Source: Candidatus Mesolinea sp.
GTDB taxonomy: Bacteria; Chloroflexota; Anaerolineae; Anaerolineales; Anaerolineaceae
Assembly (NCBI GenBank): GCA_003499715.1
Contig: DNSH01000006.1
Location: 1-12,735 of the forward strand
Length of the DNA stretch: 12,735 nt
Reading direction: 5' to 3'
The first letter of the stretch is position 1; each line of letters opens with the position of its first letter. The translations under genes were made by a program, and so were the position numbers. Of this stretch, positions 1 through 8,162 are shown in pieces. The notes below the pieces were generated by a model. The model saw nothing but the letters and a program-made list of their open reading frames with translations. It searched no databases and was not told where the DNA came from.

Positions 1-702
1 AATACACGGCAAATTTTGGGTCTGCAGCTCACCCCCGAGCAATTAGCAGCTTTTGAACGTTATAAAAAAGAGTTAATTGACTGGAATAACCGCTTCAACC
101 TTACGGCTATCCGCGATGAAAGCGGCATTGAAATCAAACACTTTCTCGACTCACTCACGTGTATATTGGCTTTTGAATCCGGCAACCCGCCTCGCAGCTT
201 AATTGATGTGGGAACAGGCGCTGGATTCCCCGGAATTCCACTCAAGCTGATTTACCCTCACCTGCGCCTAACCTTGGTTGAATCGATCCAGAAGAAGGCT
301 GGATTTTGCCAGCATGTAGTCGAGACGCTTGGCTTGCGGCAGGTCACAGTCCTCGCAGAGCGGGCTGAAGAAGTAGGTCAGGACTCTAAACATCGCGAAG
401 CCTATGACGTTGCCACTGCTCGTGCTGTTGCCCCCATGCCGACCCTGGTCGAGTATTTGCTGCCGTTAGTTCGCGTGGGCGGGATGGTGGTTATGCAAAA
501 AGGGGAAAACGCGCCGGCAGAAACTCAGCAGAGCGAAAAGGCGATCGCACGTTTGGGCGGTAGGCTCCGCAAGATCATACCTATTAGTCTTCCATTAGTA
601 GTAGAGGATCGTTATTTAGTCGTGTTGGATAAAGTAGCGCAAACCCCATCCGCTTACCCGCGCCGGACTGGCGTGCCAGCTAAACAGCCGCTTCTGGATT
701 GA
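1..702 (+). CDS. rsmG: 16S rRNA (guanine-N7)-methyltransferase RsmG (GidB), 5' end probably outside the window
   Basis: RsmG is a cytosolic SAM-dependent methyltransferase that makes m7G527 (E. coli numbering) in 16S rRNA. The reading frame is open from base 1. A TTG at 16 would give 228 residues, but it has no ribosome binding site, and family members usually carry about 15-20 residues before the LTPEQ..AFERYKKELIDWN region, so the real start is probably upstream. Counting from the TTG, the family signature WNNRFNLTAIRD lies at residues 23-34, followed by HFLDSL and the SAM-binding glycine-rich loop DVGTGAGFPGIPL at about 64-76. TLVES, ending the next strand, and the later ATARAVAPMPTLVEYLLPL and MQKGE segments also fit RsmG. 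The C-terminal tail (YPRRTGVPAKQPL) resembles the usual RsmG ending. The next gene starts 43 nt downstream on the same strand. Confidence 0.93.
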   Translation, partial: NTRQILGLQLTPEQLAAFERYKKELIDWNNRFNLTAIRDESGIEIKHFLDSLTCILAFESGNPPRSLIDVGTGAGFPGIPLKLIYPHLRLTLVESIQKKAGFCQHVVETLGLRQVTVLAERAEEVGQDSKHREAYDVATARAVAPMPTLVEYLLPLVRVGGMVVMQKGENAPAETQQSEKAIARLGGRLRKIIPISLPLVVEDRYLVVLDKVAQTPSAYPRRTGVPAKQPLLD

Positions 703-745
703 GGTAAACCGCGGCGTATCGCTCTTAAACTCAAGGTGTTAATAT

Positions 746-1723
746 ATGCGTATGACCGGTCCAGAATTTACGGAGTTGAACTTTTTCTGTACGTTGGAAG
801 CTAATGCATTAGCGAGATTATTTGAGGACCGCTTTGTTCTCGACGACCTCAAAAGCTTGGGTGCTGGGGTCAGTTTAGCTGTACTGGATTTTTCTAGCGA
901 GCGTGCGAGAGCGGTGCAGCTGCTTAATAAACTCGGTATTCCTGTGATAGCTTGGTTAATGCTGCCTCAAGAACACCATTATTGGTTCAATTTAAATAAT
1001 ATTGGATTGGCTCTGGAGCAGTATCAGCAGTTCAAACAATGGTCACAACATAAAAAATTGAATTGGGTTGGCATTGGCTTGTGCATCAAAGAAGAAAGCT
1101 GCTGGGGGAATTCATTAAAAACTGAAGAGGAGAAATCAGCAGAGCTTTCGCAAGCCAAGCAAAATTACTTGCAATTGGGAATACAGGTGCATGATGATGG
1201 TTATCGGCTTGAGCTTTACCGTCCAGCAGCTGTGGTAGCGGCTCAGCATGCTAGACCGAAGCTCTTGCGCAAGGCAGAAGGTCAGCTCGAACTGGTGGCT
1301 GATCGGCAGGTTGATTTATTTTTTACCAGCCTGCACCGAGGTCAGAATCAAGCAGCGCTTTGGCGTGCTATAGCAGAATCCCAGGCAGTTGGCATTGGTT
1401 TAACAGGCAGCAGCGCGCTTATCAATAAAGATGACCAAACTAACCCCCTTACCTGGAATGAGTTTACCCACGATCTGCGTATAGGGGTGCAGAGCGGTAA
1501 GTCTGTATATGTTTTTAACCTTGAGGGGTGTGCACGCTTAGGTTACCTGGATCGGCTCATCACACTGGACCTAGCAGCACCGATTGATGTGCCGCTTGCT
1601 AAGCAGAAAAATTTGCAGCGCCAAAGGGGTTGGCGTTCTCCAAAACGTTTAGCGGGCTTAGCTACCTTGGCTGGAATTCTTGGGGGTACTCTGATTTTCT
1701 TGAGGCGCAAGAAAACGCGCTAG
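746..1723 (+). CDS. Unrecognised 325-residue protein with C-terminal membrane anchor, possibly TIM-barrel-like
   Basis: I do not recognise a named family. The ATG at 746 has an AAGGTG ribosome binding site at 733-738, 7 nt upstream; a second in-frame ATG at 752 is less well spaced. The protein alternates hydrophobic strand-like and helical segments: VSLAVLDF (42-49), a helix, IPVIAWLML (65-73), WVGIGLCI (107-114), YRLELY (153-158), DLFFTSLHR (190-198), VGIGLTGSS (215-223) and SVYVFNLEGC (253-262). This rhythm suggests a TIM barrel such as those of glycoside-hydrolase-like proteins; that is inference. There is no N-terminal signal peptide. A single hydrophobic stretch at about 302-319 is followed by RRKK, so the bulk is probably cytoplasmic and tail-anchored, unless it is exported by an unseen route. 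It sits 43 nt after rsmG and is probably cotranscribed with it. Confidence 0.8.
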   Translation: MRMTGPEFTELNFFCTLEANALARLFEDRFVLDDLKSLGAGVSLAVLDFSSERARAVQLLNKLGIPVIAWLMLPQEHHYWFNLNNIGLALEQYQQFKQWSQHKKLNWVGIGLCIKEESCWGNSLKTEEEKSAELSQAKQNYLQLGIQVHDDGYRLELYRPAAVVAAQHARPKLLRKAEGQLELVADRQVDLFFTSLHRGQNQAALWRAIAESQAVGIGLTGSSALINKDDQTNPLTWNEFTHDLRIGVQSGKSVYVFNLEGCARLGYLDRLITLDLAAPIDVPLAKQKNLQRQRGWRSPKRLAGLATLAGILGGTLIFLRRKKTR

Positions 1724-1815
1724 ATCGTTGTATCTTACTCAACAAATTATTACTGGATTTTTTTCTCAGCACATCTTCGTTTGTAGATATGGCAGGTAAG
1801 GCGGCATCATTTGTA

Positions 1816-1824
1816 TGTTAAAAT
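1816..1824 (+). promoter_or_regulatory. Candidate extended -10 promoter for pth
   Basis: TGTTAAAAT matches the extended -10 form (TGn plus a hexamer matching TATAAT at 5 of 6 positions). It lies 35 nt before the preferred pth ATG in the 124-136 nt gap after the previous gene. No convincing -35 hexamer is present 16-18 nt upstream, as is common for extended -10 promoters. A very similar element precedes the YabE-like gene at 5894. Confidence 0.4.
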
Positions 1825-1859
1825 AAAAGATTGCCAATAAATCTATTTTGGAAGCGGCT

Positions 1860-2456
1860 ATGATGTTAGATTCATTAGATAAAGCAAATACTCTCATTGT
1901 GGGATTGGGAAATCCAGGTTTAGCTTATCGCCATAATCGGCACAATATTGGCTTTATGGTCGCGGATGTGCTTGCCCAAAAATTAGAAATCCCACTCAAG
2001 CGCGTAAAGTTCAAAGCGCAAATTGGTAATGGAAAGGTCGAGGGCATTCCCGTCATCATAGCCAAGCCGCTCACTTACATGAATAACTCTGGGGAAGCGG
2101 TAGCGCCACTGGTGCACTATTTTAAAGTACCCCTCGAGCGGTTGTTGGTCATTCATGATGATATGGACTTACCCTTAGGCACATTACGTATGCGCCCAAG
2201 CGGGGGCAGTGCCGGTCATAATGGCATGCTTTCTATCTTTGATAAATTAGGCACCAACGCTATCCCGCGTTTGCGTGTAGGAATTGGCAGGCCACCCGGT
2301 AGGATGGATCCAGCTGATTATGTTTTACAGGATTTTCCGAAAAGCGAAGAAGAGCTCCTTAATATGGTAATCGCGCAAGCTTGCGAGGCTGTGCTTGCTT
2401 TTATCACCACTGGGCTTGAGAAGGCGATGAATACGTATAATGGCGAAGTTGGTTGA
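1860..2456 (+). CDS. pth: Peptidyl-tRNA hydrolase Pth
   Basis: Pth cleaves the ester bond of peptidyl-tRNAs released from stalled ribosomes, recycling tRNA in the cytosol. From the ATG at 1860 the protein has 198 residues, normal for the bacterial family. Visible signatures are LIVGLGNPG (12-20), the RHNIGF segment with the catalytic histidine (His28, equivalent to E. coli His20) and Asn18 (E. coli Asn10), PLTYMNNSG, the VIHDDMDLPLG segment with the catalytic-site aspartate, SGGSAGHNG with the second conserved histidine, and RLRVGIGRP. An upstream in-frame TTG at 1848 is possible, but GGAAG at 1850-1854 is a ribosome binding site placed 5 nt before ATG 1860 and 8 nt before ATG 1863, so one of these is preferred. 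The 3' end overlaps mfd by 17 nt, which implies coupled translation. Confidence 0.96.
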   Translation: MMLDSLDKANTLIVGLGNPGLAYRHNRHNIGFMVADVLAQKLEIPLKRVKFKAQIGNGKVEGIPVIIAKPLTYMNNSGEAVAPLVHYFKVPLERLLVIHDDMDLPLGTLRMRPSGGSAGHNGMLSIFDKLGTNAIPRLRVGIGRPPGRMDPADYVLQDFPKSEEELLNMVIAQACEAVLAFITTGLEKAMNTYNGEVG

Positions 2457-5400
2457 TCATCCCGTTCTTGAATATGTACGCGCCTTACCGGCTTATCAAC
2501 AGCTTGTAGACCAGCTTAAAGAAGGTGAGTTTGAGAATCAGGAGCGTTTTGGCTTAGGTTTACCGCGTGCCTCGCGCTTGGCTGTTCTTGCAGGTCTATA
2601 TACCGATTTGCAAGTGCCTTTGGTGCTGCTCACCAACCGTGCCGACCGCGCGCTGGAACTTTACGATGAGCTTAGCTTTTGGCTGCCGGAGGGGAATAAC
2701 CTTTATTTCCCAGAGCCGAATCCGCTTTTCTATGAAAATTTGCCTTGGTCGCAATCCACCCGGCAAGAGCGCTTACGAGTGCTCACTGAACTGGCAAAAT
2801 ACTTGTTGCCCGGTGCTGAGCCCAGCGCTACTCCTCCGGTTATCGTCGCCCCCATTCGGGCTGTAATGACGAAAACGGTCCCACGGCGGGATTTTTTACG
2901 CGCGTCTCAACGCCTAAGTTTGGGCGATCAGCGCGACCTGCAAGAATTAGCACGCAGTTGGTTTGGTTTGGGCTATCAATATAGCAATATTGTGGTGCAA
3001 CCTGGGCAATTTTCACGCCGGGGTGGCATTTTGGATATTTGGTCACCCGCTGAAGAAATGCCCGTGCGTATTGAATTTTTCGGCGATGAAATCGATACGC
3101 TCAAGCACTTTGATCCATCTACCCAACGCACAGTGAATACGCTGGAGAAAACATTCATTTTCCCTGCTTCCGAAGCTTTACCGATGGCCGCAGAAAAGAA
3201 GGGATTGTTGACAGAGGGCTTATGCGAATTCGAGATTCCTCAGCTTTATGATTTTCCCTCCAGCTTAATGGACTATCTGCCCAATCAGACGCTGATCTTA
3301 TTAGATGGAGAAGAATTTATTACTGCTGCCATCAATGATATCGAAGAAGAAGCTGTGGCGCGCCTTCAGAGCTTGGTCGAGCAGAAGGTTTTGCCTGAGG
3401 ATTTTCCCTTACCGTATATCACCTGGTCTGAGATTGAAGACAGCTTCACCCATCACCAAGTCTTGGAGTTGGGTCACACAAAAGCGTTCGGGTTGAAGCC
3501 CTTAGCGAGTGCTTTTGACCCTGGTCCACTGTTTGCTGGTCGATTGAAAGAATTCCAGGCACATTTGCAAGAGCTCGAGCGCAAAGGTGAACCATGGATT
3601 GTGGTTTCCCGTCAGGCAGCACGGCTGCGCCAGCTTTGGCAGGAAAATCACCCGGAGAGCGATGTTGAGAACGCGGAGAGACGTTTTGTCGAGGGGTCTC
3701 TTTCAGGCGGTTGGGAGCTTACTTTAGCTACTGGGCTGCACCATCACCTGCTGACCGATAGTGAAATCTTTGGTTGGGGGAGGCCGCAAGTGCGCCGGCG
3801 CCCGCCAGTCGTCTCGGAAGTGCCTGAACTGGTTTTTGCCGACCTGAAACCCGGTGATTGGGTGGTGCATGTAGACCATGGCATTGGGCAATTTATTGGA
3901 TTACACCGCACAAACTTAGAAGGTTCCCAGAGGGAGTATTTGACCATCCAATATAAGGATAATGACGTCCTTTATGTGCCGATTCACCAAGCTGATCGGT
4001 TAACCCGCTATATCGGTCCAGATGATCAAACCCCGGCTCTCAGTCGTTTAGGTGGTACGGAGTGGAACCAGACGAAGCAGAAGGTCAACCAGGCAGTGCA
4101 AGCTGTCGCGAAGGATTTGCTCGAACTATATGCCAAGAGGCAGATAGCCAAAGGCTTCAAGTTTAGCCAAGATAACGATTGGCAGCGAGAGCTGGAAGCC
4201 AGCTTCCCCTATATTGAAACACCCGATCAGCTTGAAGCTATTCAAGAGGTTAAAGCTGATATGGAATCGGAGCGCCCCATGGATAGGCTGCTTACCGGGG
4301 ACGTAGGTTATGGCAAGACGGAAGTAGCATTGCGGGCGGCATTCAAAGCGGTTTTGGACGGCAAACAGGTGGCAGTGCTAGTGCCGACGACGGTCCTAGC
4401 CCAGCAACACTATGATACCTTCCGCCAGCGCTTAGCGACGTTCCCGGTCAACGTAGAGATGCTTTCACGTTTTCGCAGCCCAAAGGAACAAAATGAAATC
4501 ATTAAAAAGCTGGCTAACAAGCAAGTCGATATTGTCATTGGCACCCACCGGCTGATTTCTTCCGACGTGAAGTTCAATGACTTAGGGCTTGTGATTATCG
4601 ACGAAGAGCAGCGCTTTGGCGTGTCGCATAAGGAACACCTCAAAAAACTGCGCAACACAGTAGATGTGCTCACTCTTACGGCTACGCCTATCCCGCGCAC
4701 GCTTTATATGGCACTGACCGGTGTACGTGACATTTCCAATATTAACTCGGCACCGGAGGAACGCCTGCCGGTGATTACCCACATCAGCGCTTACGATCCA
4801 AAATTAGTCCGGGAAGCAATTATCCGTGAACTGGACCGTGGCGGACAGGTGTTTTATGTGCATAACCGCGTCCAATCTATCCCTGCAGTGTATAACCATT
4901 TGCAAAATTTAGTGCCCGAAGCCAGCATTGCCATTGCGCATGGGCAGATGCCCGAAAATGAGCTGGCAGAAGTGATGCATGCCTTTACGGATGGGCAGTT
5001 TGATGTGCTGCTTTGCACTTCGATCATTGAATCCGGGCTGGATATCCCTAACGCCAACACGCTCATTGTGGATCGCGCGGATACCTTTGGTTTGGCGCAG
5101 CTTTACCAGCTGCGTGGGCGCGTGGGCAGGGGTGCCCAGCGTGCTTTTGCGTATCTTTTCCGCAGCGCCAAACATCAGCCCACGCCTGAAGGGCAGGAGC
5201 GCTTGGAAGTGCTGGCTGAAAATGCTCAGCTTGGCGCTGGTTATGCGATTGCCATGCGGGATTTGGAAATGCGTGGCGCGGGGGACCTTTTAGGCACGCG
5301 CCAATCCGGGTACATTGCTGCAGTGGGCTTTCAGCTTTATACACGGCTGCTCTCCCAGGCAGTCCGTGCACTGCGCGCTGAGGCTGGTTTACCGGCAGAA

Positions 5401-5877
5401 GCAGGAACCGAGAGCGGCTTGCCTTGGTTGGATGACCCCAGCCTAAGCATTAATGTGGAACTGCCATTAGCGAGTGAGATACCTTCAGGTTATATCCCAG
5501 ACCAAGATATGCGGCTTTCGCTTTATAGGCGCATTGCTTCCATCCGCAGCCAAGAAGAGCTCGTATCGACCGAAATTGAGTTTGCTGATCGCTTTGGAGA
5601 ACCTCCACAGGCGGTGAAAGATCTGTTCTTTCAGATGAAAGTGAAACTCTTAGGTGAAAAAGCCGGTTTGGAGTCGATCAATGTGCTGCATAACCAATTG
5701 GTATTGAGCTACCCGCAATTACCGCAAGGCGTAAAACCACGCAATCTCAATGAAATTGACCCTGCCGCCAGGGCTGGCAAGAATGCCTATTGGATTAATT
5801 TGGGAAACTTAGCAGGTGAAGATTGGAAGGATGTTCTCGTGCGCGTTTTGCACAAGCTGGCAAATAGTGATAAATAG
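2440..5877 (+). CDS. mfd: Transcription-repair coupling factor Mfd
   Basis: Mfd is a cytosolic ATP-driven DNA translocase that displaces RNA polymerase stalled at lesions and recruits UvrA. At 1145 residues it matches the family length (E. coli 1148). Order of domains: N-terminal UvrB-like module with SRRGGILDI near 192-199 and RIEFFGDEID after it; the RNA-polymerase-interacting CarD-like domain from about 468 (DLKPGDWVVHVDHGIGQF); then the RecG-like helicase core with Walker A GDVGYGKTE (620-628), DEEQRFG (721-727), TATPIPRTL (747-755), the TSIIESGLDIPNAN segment and the motif VI region QLRGRVGR (890-897); then the C-terminal UvrA-masking domain (DMRLSLYRRIASI..). The start ATG at 2440 lies inside the end of pth and has no well-spaced ribosome binding site, so translation probably depends on coupling to pth. 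No truncation or frameshift is visible. Confidence 0.98.
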   Translation: MAKLVDHPVLEYVRALPAYQQLVDQLKEGEFENQERFGLGLPRASRLAVLAGLYTDLQVPLVLLTNRADRALELYDELSFWLPEGNNLYFPEPNPLFYENLPWSQSTRQERLRVLTELAKYLLPGAEPSATPPVIVAPIRAVMTKTVPRRDFLRASQRLSLGDQRDLQELARSWFGLGYQYSNIVVQPGQFSRRGGILDIWSPAEEMPVRIEFFGDEIDTLKHFDPSTQRTVNTLEKTFIFPASEALPMAAEKKGLLTEGLCEFEIPQLYDFPSSLMDYLPNQTLILLDGEEFITAAINDIEEEAVARLQSLVEQKVLPEDFPLPYITWSEIEDSFTHHQVLELGHTKAFGLKPLASAFDPGPLFAGRLKEFQAHLQELERKGEPWIVVSRQAARLRQLWQENHPESDVENAERRFVEGSLSGGWELTLATGLHHHLLTDSEIFGWGRPQVRRRPPVVSEVPELVFADLKPGDWVVHVDHGIGQFIGLHRTNLEGSQREYLTIQYKDNDVLYVPIHQADRLTRYIGPDDQTPALSRLGGTEWNQTKQKVNQAVQAVAKDLLELYAKRQIAKGFKFSQDNDWQRELEASFPYIETPDQLEAIQEVKADMESERPMDRLLTGDVGYGKTEVALRAAFKAVLDGKQVAVLVPTTVLAQQHYDTFRQRLATFPVNVEMLSRFRSPKEQNEIIKKLANKQVDIVIGTHRLISSDVKFNDLGLVIIDEEQRFGVSHKEHLKKLRNTVDVLTLTATPIPRTLYMALTGVRDISNINSAPEERLPVITHISAYDPKLVREAIIRELDRGGQVFYVHNRVQSIPAVYNHLQNLVPEASIAIAHGQMPENELAEVMHAFTDGQFDVLLCTSIIESGLDIPNANTLIVDRADTFGLAQLYQLRGRVGRGAQRAFAYLFRSAKHQPTPEGQERLEVLAENAQLGAGYAIAMRDLEMRGAGDLLGTRQSGYIAAVGFQLYTRLLSQAVRALRAEAGLPAEAGTESGLPWLDDPSLSINVELPLASEIPSGYIPDQDMRLSLYRRIASIRSQEELVSTEIEFADRFGEPPQAVKDLFFQMKVKLLGEKAGLESINVLHNQLVLSYPQLPQGVKPRNLNEIDPAARAGKNAYWINLGNLAGEDWKDVLVRVLHKLANSDK

Positions 5878-5893
5878 AGCTCGTGAAGCCCTA

Positions 5894-5902
5894 TGATATA
5901 CT
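5894..5902 (+). promoter_or_regulatory. Candidate extended -10 promoter for the YabE-like gene and rsmA
   Basis: TGATATACT matches TGn plus a hexamer with 5 of 6 bases of TATAAT. It lies just after the mfd stop and 33 nt before the ATG at 5936. Transcription from here would begin around 5909, which leaves almost no leader for the alternative TTG at 5912 and supports the ATG. A second possible pair, TTGCAC (5848-5853) and TAAATA (5871-5876) with 17 nt between, lies inside the end of mfd. Confidence 0.4.
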
Positions 5903-5935
5903 GCAGTTTACTTGGCTAAAGGCTATATTTATCCG

Positions 5936-7327
5936 ATGGAAAGCTTGCTGAATAAAACCAACCGCAAAACCTGGCGGATTACTGCAATCCTCATGGTCGT
6001 TCTTGGTGCTTGCTTGATTGTGTTGCAGTTTTATGGGCAGTACACACTGATTGTAAATGGCGAGGTGCACAACCTGCGCACGCTTGCCTTCACTCCGCGG
6101 CAGGTGGCGCAAGCAGCTGGTCTGAGCCTGCAACCCGAAGATCGTATTTGGCCTGAAGCTGACGCGCTCAACTTTGTGAGTAAAACCATCATCCTCACCC
6201 AATCTCGTCAAGTGCAGATTGCGCAAGGCGAAGCTATCATCTCCCTGCAGACCGCTGAGCGCTTCCCGGCTAATCTACTCGCCATGGCTGGCATCACGCT
6301 CTATCCAGCTGATCGGCTGCTTTGGAATGGCAAAGTAATAGATTGGGCAGAACCTTTGCCTGCAGGTAAGCCTGCTTTGCTCCAATTTATCCCCGCCCAC
6401 GTCCTCGAGCTTAGCATTGATGGAAATGAAATGGCTCTTTTTACCCAGCAGCGCACCGTCGGTGCGGCACTCTGGGAAGCGGGCATCCCTCTTCAGCCGG
6501 AAGACAGGCTTTCCATACCTCTCGAAACGCCACTGAGCAGCACGACGGAACTCAGCTTAACCAGGTCCCGTCCGGTCAAGGTCGTTTTCGCTGGAAGTCA
6601 ATTATCTGGCTTTAGCGCTGCTGAAACCGTGGGTGAAGCCCTTGCTGACCTCGGTTTTCCGCTGCAGTATCTGGACTATGCTATCCCCTCAGAAAACGAA
6701 CCCGTGCCTGTTGATGGCACCATCCGCACGGTGAATGTGCGCGAAGAAATCTTGCTGGAAAAAGAAGAAACCGCTTATCAGAACACTTACGTGGAAGACC
6801 CCAATGCTGAGCTGGATAGCGTCTCTGTGGTTGTACCTGGGCAGGTAGGGCTGGTGGTGACGCGCACGCGCATAAGGATAGAAGATGGCAAGGAAGTAGC
6901 CAACGTTACTGAAAGACCTTGGAAAGCCAGTGACCCGCAGGATGGCGTCTTGGGGCGCGGTACAAAAGTGGTGGTGCGCACAGAAACTATCGATGGAGAG
7001 ACAATCGAATATTGGCGCAAAGTAACCGTCTATGCTACTTCCTATGCTCCGCAACATTTGGGTGGCGATAATAGGACTGCATCAGGGATGATTCTGACCA
7101 AAGGCATTATCGCAGTACGCACTTCATGGTACAGCGTGATGCAGTTTCAACCAGTGTATGTGCCAGGTTATGGTCGTGGCATCATCGCTGATACCGGCGG
7201 CGGCATCGACGGGCGTTATTGGATCGATCTAGGCTACGATGATAGCAACTACGTAGGCTGGCATTATTGGACAACCCTCTACTTCCTCACGCCTGTGCCG
7301 GCTTATATCCCCACGGTGTTGCCATGA
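5936..7327 (+). CDS. YabE-like cell-wall protein: membrane anchor, DUF348-like repeats, G5 and 3D domains
   Basis: This is probably an extracytoplasmic protein acting on or binding peptidoglycan; 3D (DPBB-fold) domains are known from cell-wall-active proteins such as B. subtilis YabE/YocH and Rpf-type proteins. From ATG 5936 it has 463 residues. A basic N-terminus precedes one hydrophobic segment at about 15-33 (uncleaved anchor or signal). Repeats of the DUF348 type follow, each ending in a 'G..L.PEDR'-like phrase, at about 36-73, 85-131, 151-195 and 209-251. A G5-like stretch lies at about 268-349. The C-terminal 3D domain at 364-433 shows VYATSYAP, TASGM, YVPGYGRGIIADTGG and WIDLGYDD, with Asp419 and Asp431 in the conserved acidic positions. 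AAAGG at 5918-5922 is a rather distant ribosome binding site. A TTG at 5912 is a less likely start. Its stop shares ATGA with the rsmA start. Confidence 0.9.
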   Translation: MESLLNKTNRKTWRITAILMVVLGACLIVLQFYGQYTLIVNGEVHNLRTLAFTPRQVAQAAGLSLQPEDRIWPEADALNFVSKTIILTQSRQVQIAQGEAIISLQTAERFPANLLAMAGITLYPADRLLWNGKVIDWAEPLPAGKPALLQFIPAHVLELSIDGNEMALFTQQRTVGAALWEAGIPLQPEDRLSIPLETPLSSTTELSLTRSRPVKVVFAGSQLSGFSAAETVGEALADLGFPLQYLDYAIPSENEPVPVDGTIRTVNVREEILLEKEETAYQNTYVEDPNAELDSVSVVVPGQVGLVVTRTRIRIEDGKEVANVTERPWKASDPQDGVLGRGTKVVVRTETIDGETIEYWRKVTVYATSYAPQHLGGDNRTASGMILTKGIIAVRTSWYSVMQFQPVYVPGYGRGIIADTGGGIDGRYWIDLGYDDSNYVGWHYWTTLYFLTPVPAYIPTVLP

Positions 7328-8160
7328 ACCTACGCTATCTCGACATTTTCCCTTTAATCCAAAAGTATCAGGTCCAGCCTAAAAAGTCGTTGGGGCAAAA
7401 CTTTCTGGTGGATCCCAATGGCTTAAATAAGGTGCTGCAAGCCGCACAGCTGAACCCAGAGGATACCGTTTTAGAGATTGGCGCGGGCTTGGGCAGCCTC
7501 ACTTATCTGCTTGCACAGCAAGCCAAGCAGGTGGTGGCTGTGGAGTTGGATAAGCGCTTGATTCCGCCACTTACAGAAGCGTTAGCTGGTTTTGACAACG
7601 TCACGATTAAGCAAGGGGACATGCTCGCGCTTTCGCCAGATGCACTTTTAGGCGCTGAGCGGTATGTGGTTGTGGCTAATATTCCATACTATATTACTTC
7701 AGCGCTTATTCGGCACCTCCTGGAGGCGGAGCACAAGCCAACCCGCATGGTGCTGACTATGCAACAGGAAGTAGCAGAGCGCATTTTAGCCTGGGATGGC
7801 AAAATGAGCTTGCTTGCTCTTTCCGTGCAAGTGTATGGTAAACCTGAGTTGAAAGCCCGCATCCCAGCAGGATGCTTTTATCCAGCGCCCGAGGTGGACT
7901 CGGCGGTGCTTACCATTGAACTTTACCCTCAGCCGCTCATTGCGGCCGAGCATTTGGATTTGTTTTTTGAGCTGGCACATGCCGGCTTTGCGCAAAAGCG
8001 CAAAACCTTACGTAACACCTTAGCGAGTGGAATGAAAAAAAGCCCAGCTTGGGCGGAGCAGCTGCTGGGCGCGGCTGGGATTGACCCGCAGCGCCGCGCG
8101 GAAACGCTCAGCCTGCCTGAGTGGAAGCAGATTGTTGAAGCATACCAGGCATTAATCTGA
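7324..8160 (+). CDS. rsmA: 16S rRNA dimethyladenosine transferase RsmA (KsgA)
   Basis: RsmA dimethylates A1518 and A1519 (E. coli numbering) near the 3' end of 16S rRNA, a late cytosolic step in small-subunit assembly. The 278-residue protein has every family hallmark: KKSLGQNFLVDPN (20-32), the SAM-binding loop VLEIGAGLGSLT (49-60), AVELDKRL, QGDML, the NIPYYIT motif (119-125), TMQQEVAERI, FYPAPEVDSAVL (185-196) and FAQKRKTLRNTL (222-233). The frame extends 19 codons further upstream to an ATG at 7267, but homology begins at the ATG at 7324, which overlaps the previous stop as ATGA. There is no strong ribosome binding site, so translational coupling to the YabE-like gene is likely. Confidence 0.97.
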   Translation: MNLRYLDIFPLIQKYQVQPKKSLGQNFLVDPNGLNKVLQAAQLNPEDTVLEIGAGLGSLTYLLAQQAKQVVAVELDKRLIPPLTEALAGFDNVTIKQGDMLALSPDALLGAERYVVVANIPYYITSALIRHLLEAEHKPTRMVLTMQQEVAERILAWDGKMSLLALSVQVYGKPELKARIPAGCFYPAPEVDSAVLTIELYPQPLIAAEHLDLFFELAHAGFAQKRKTLRNTLASGMKKSPAWAEQLLGAAGIDPQRRAETLSLPEWKQIVEAYQALI

Positions 8161-8162
8161 AT

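Noticed and set aside
541..548. GCGATCGC palindrome, like the cyanobacterial HIP1 repeat
   Set aside because: I noticed a single copy, inside rsmG; HIP1 genomes carry it about once per gene.
1758..1764. Run of seven T after the unknown gene, as in a terminator
   Set aside because: No stable stem precedes it; only a 4-bp GTTG/CAAC pairing is found upstream.
1630..1821. A 63-codon open frame across the end of the unknown gene and the following gap
   Set aside because: Half of it lies in another frame of the upstream gene; no ribosome binding site and no recognisable protein pattern.
7267..7323. Nineteen extra residues at the start of RsmA
   Set aside because: They are a shadow of the YabE-like gene's last codons; RsmA similarity starts at the ATG at 7324.
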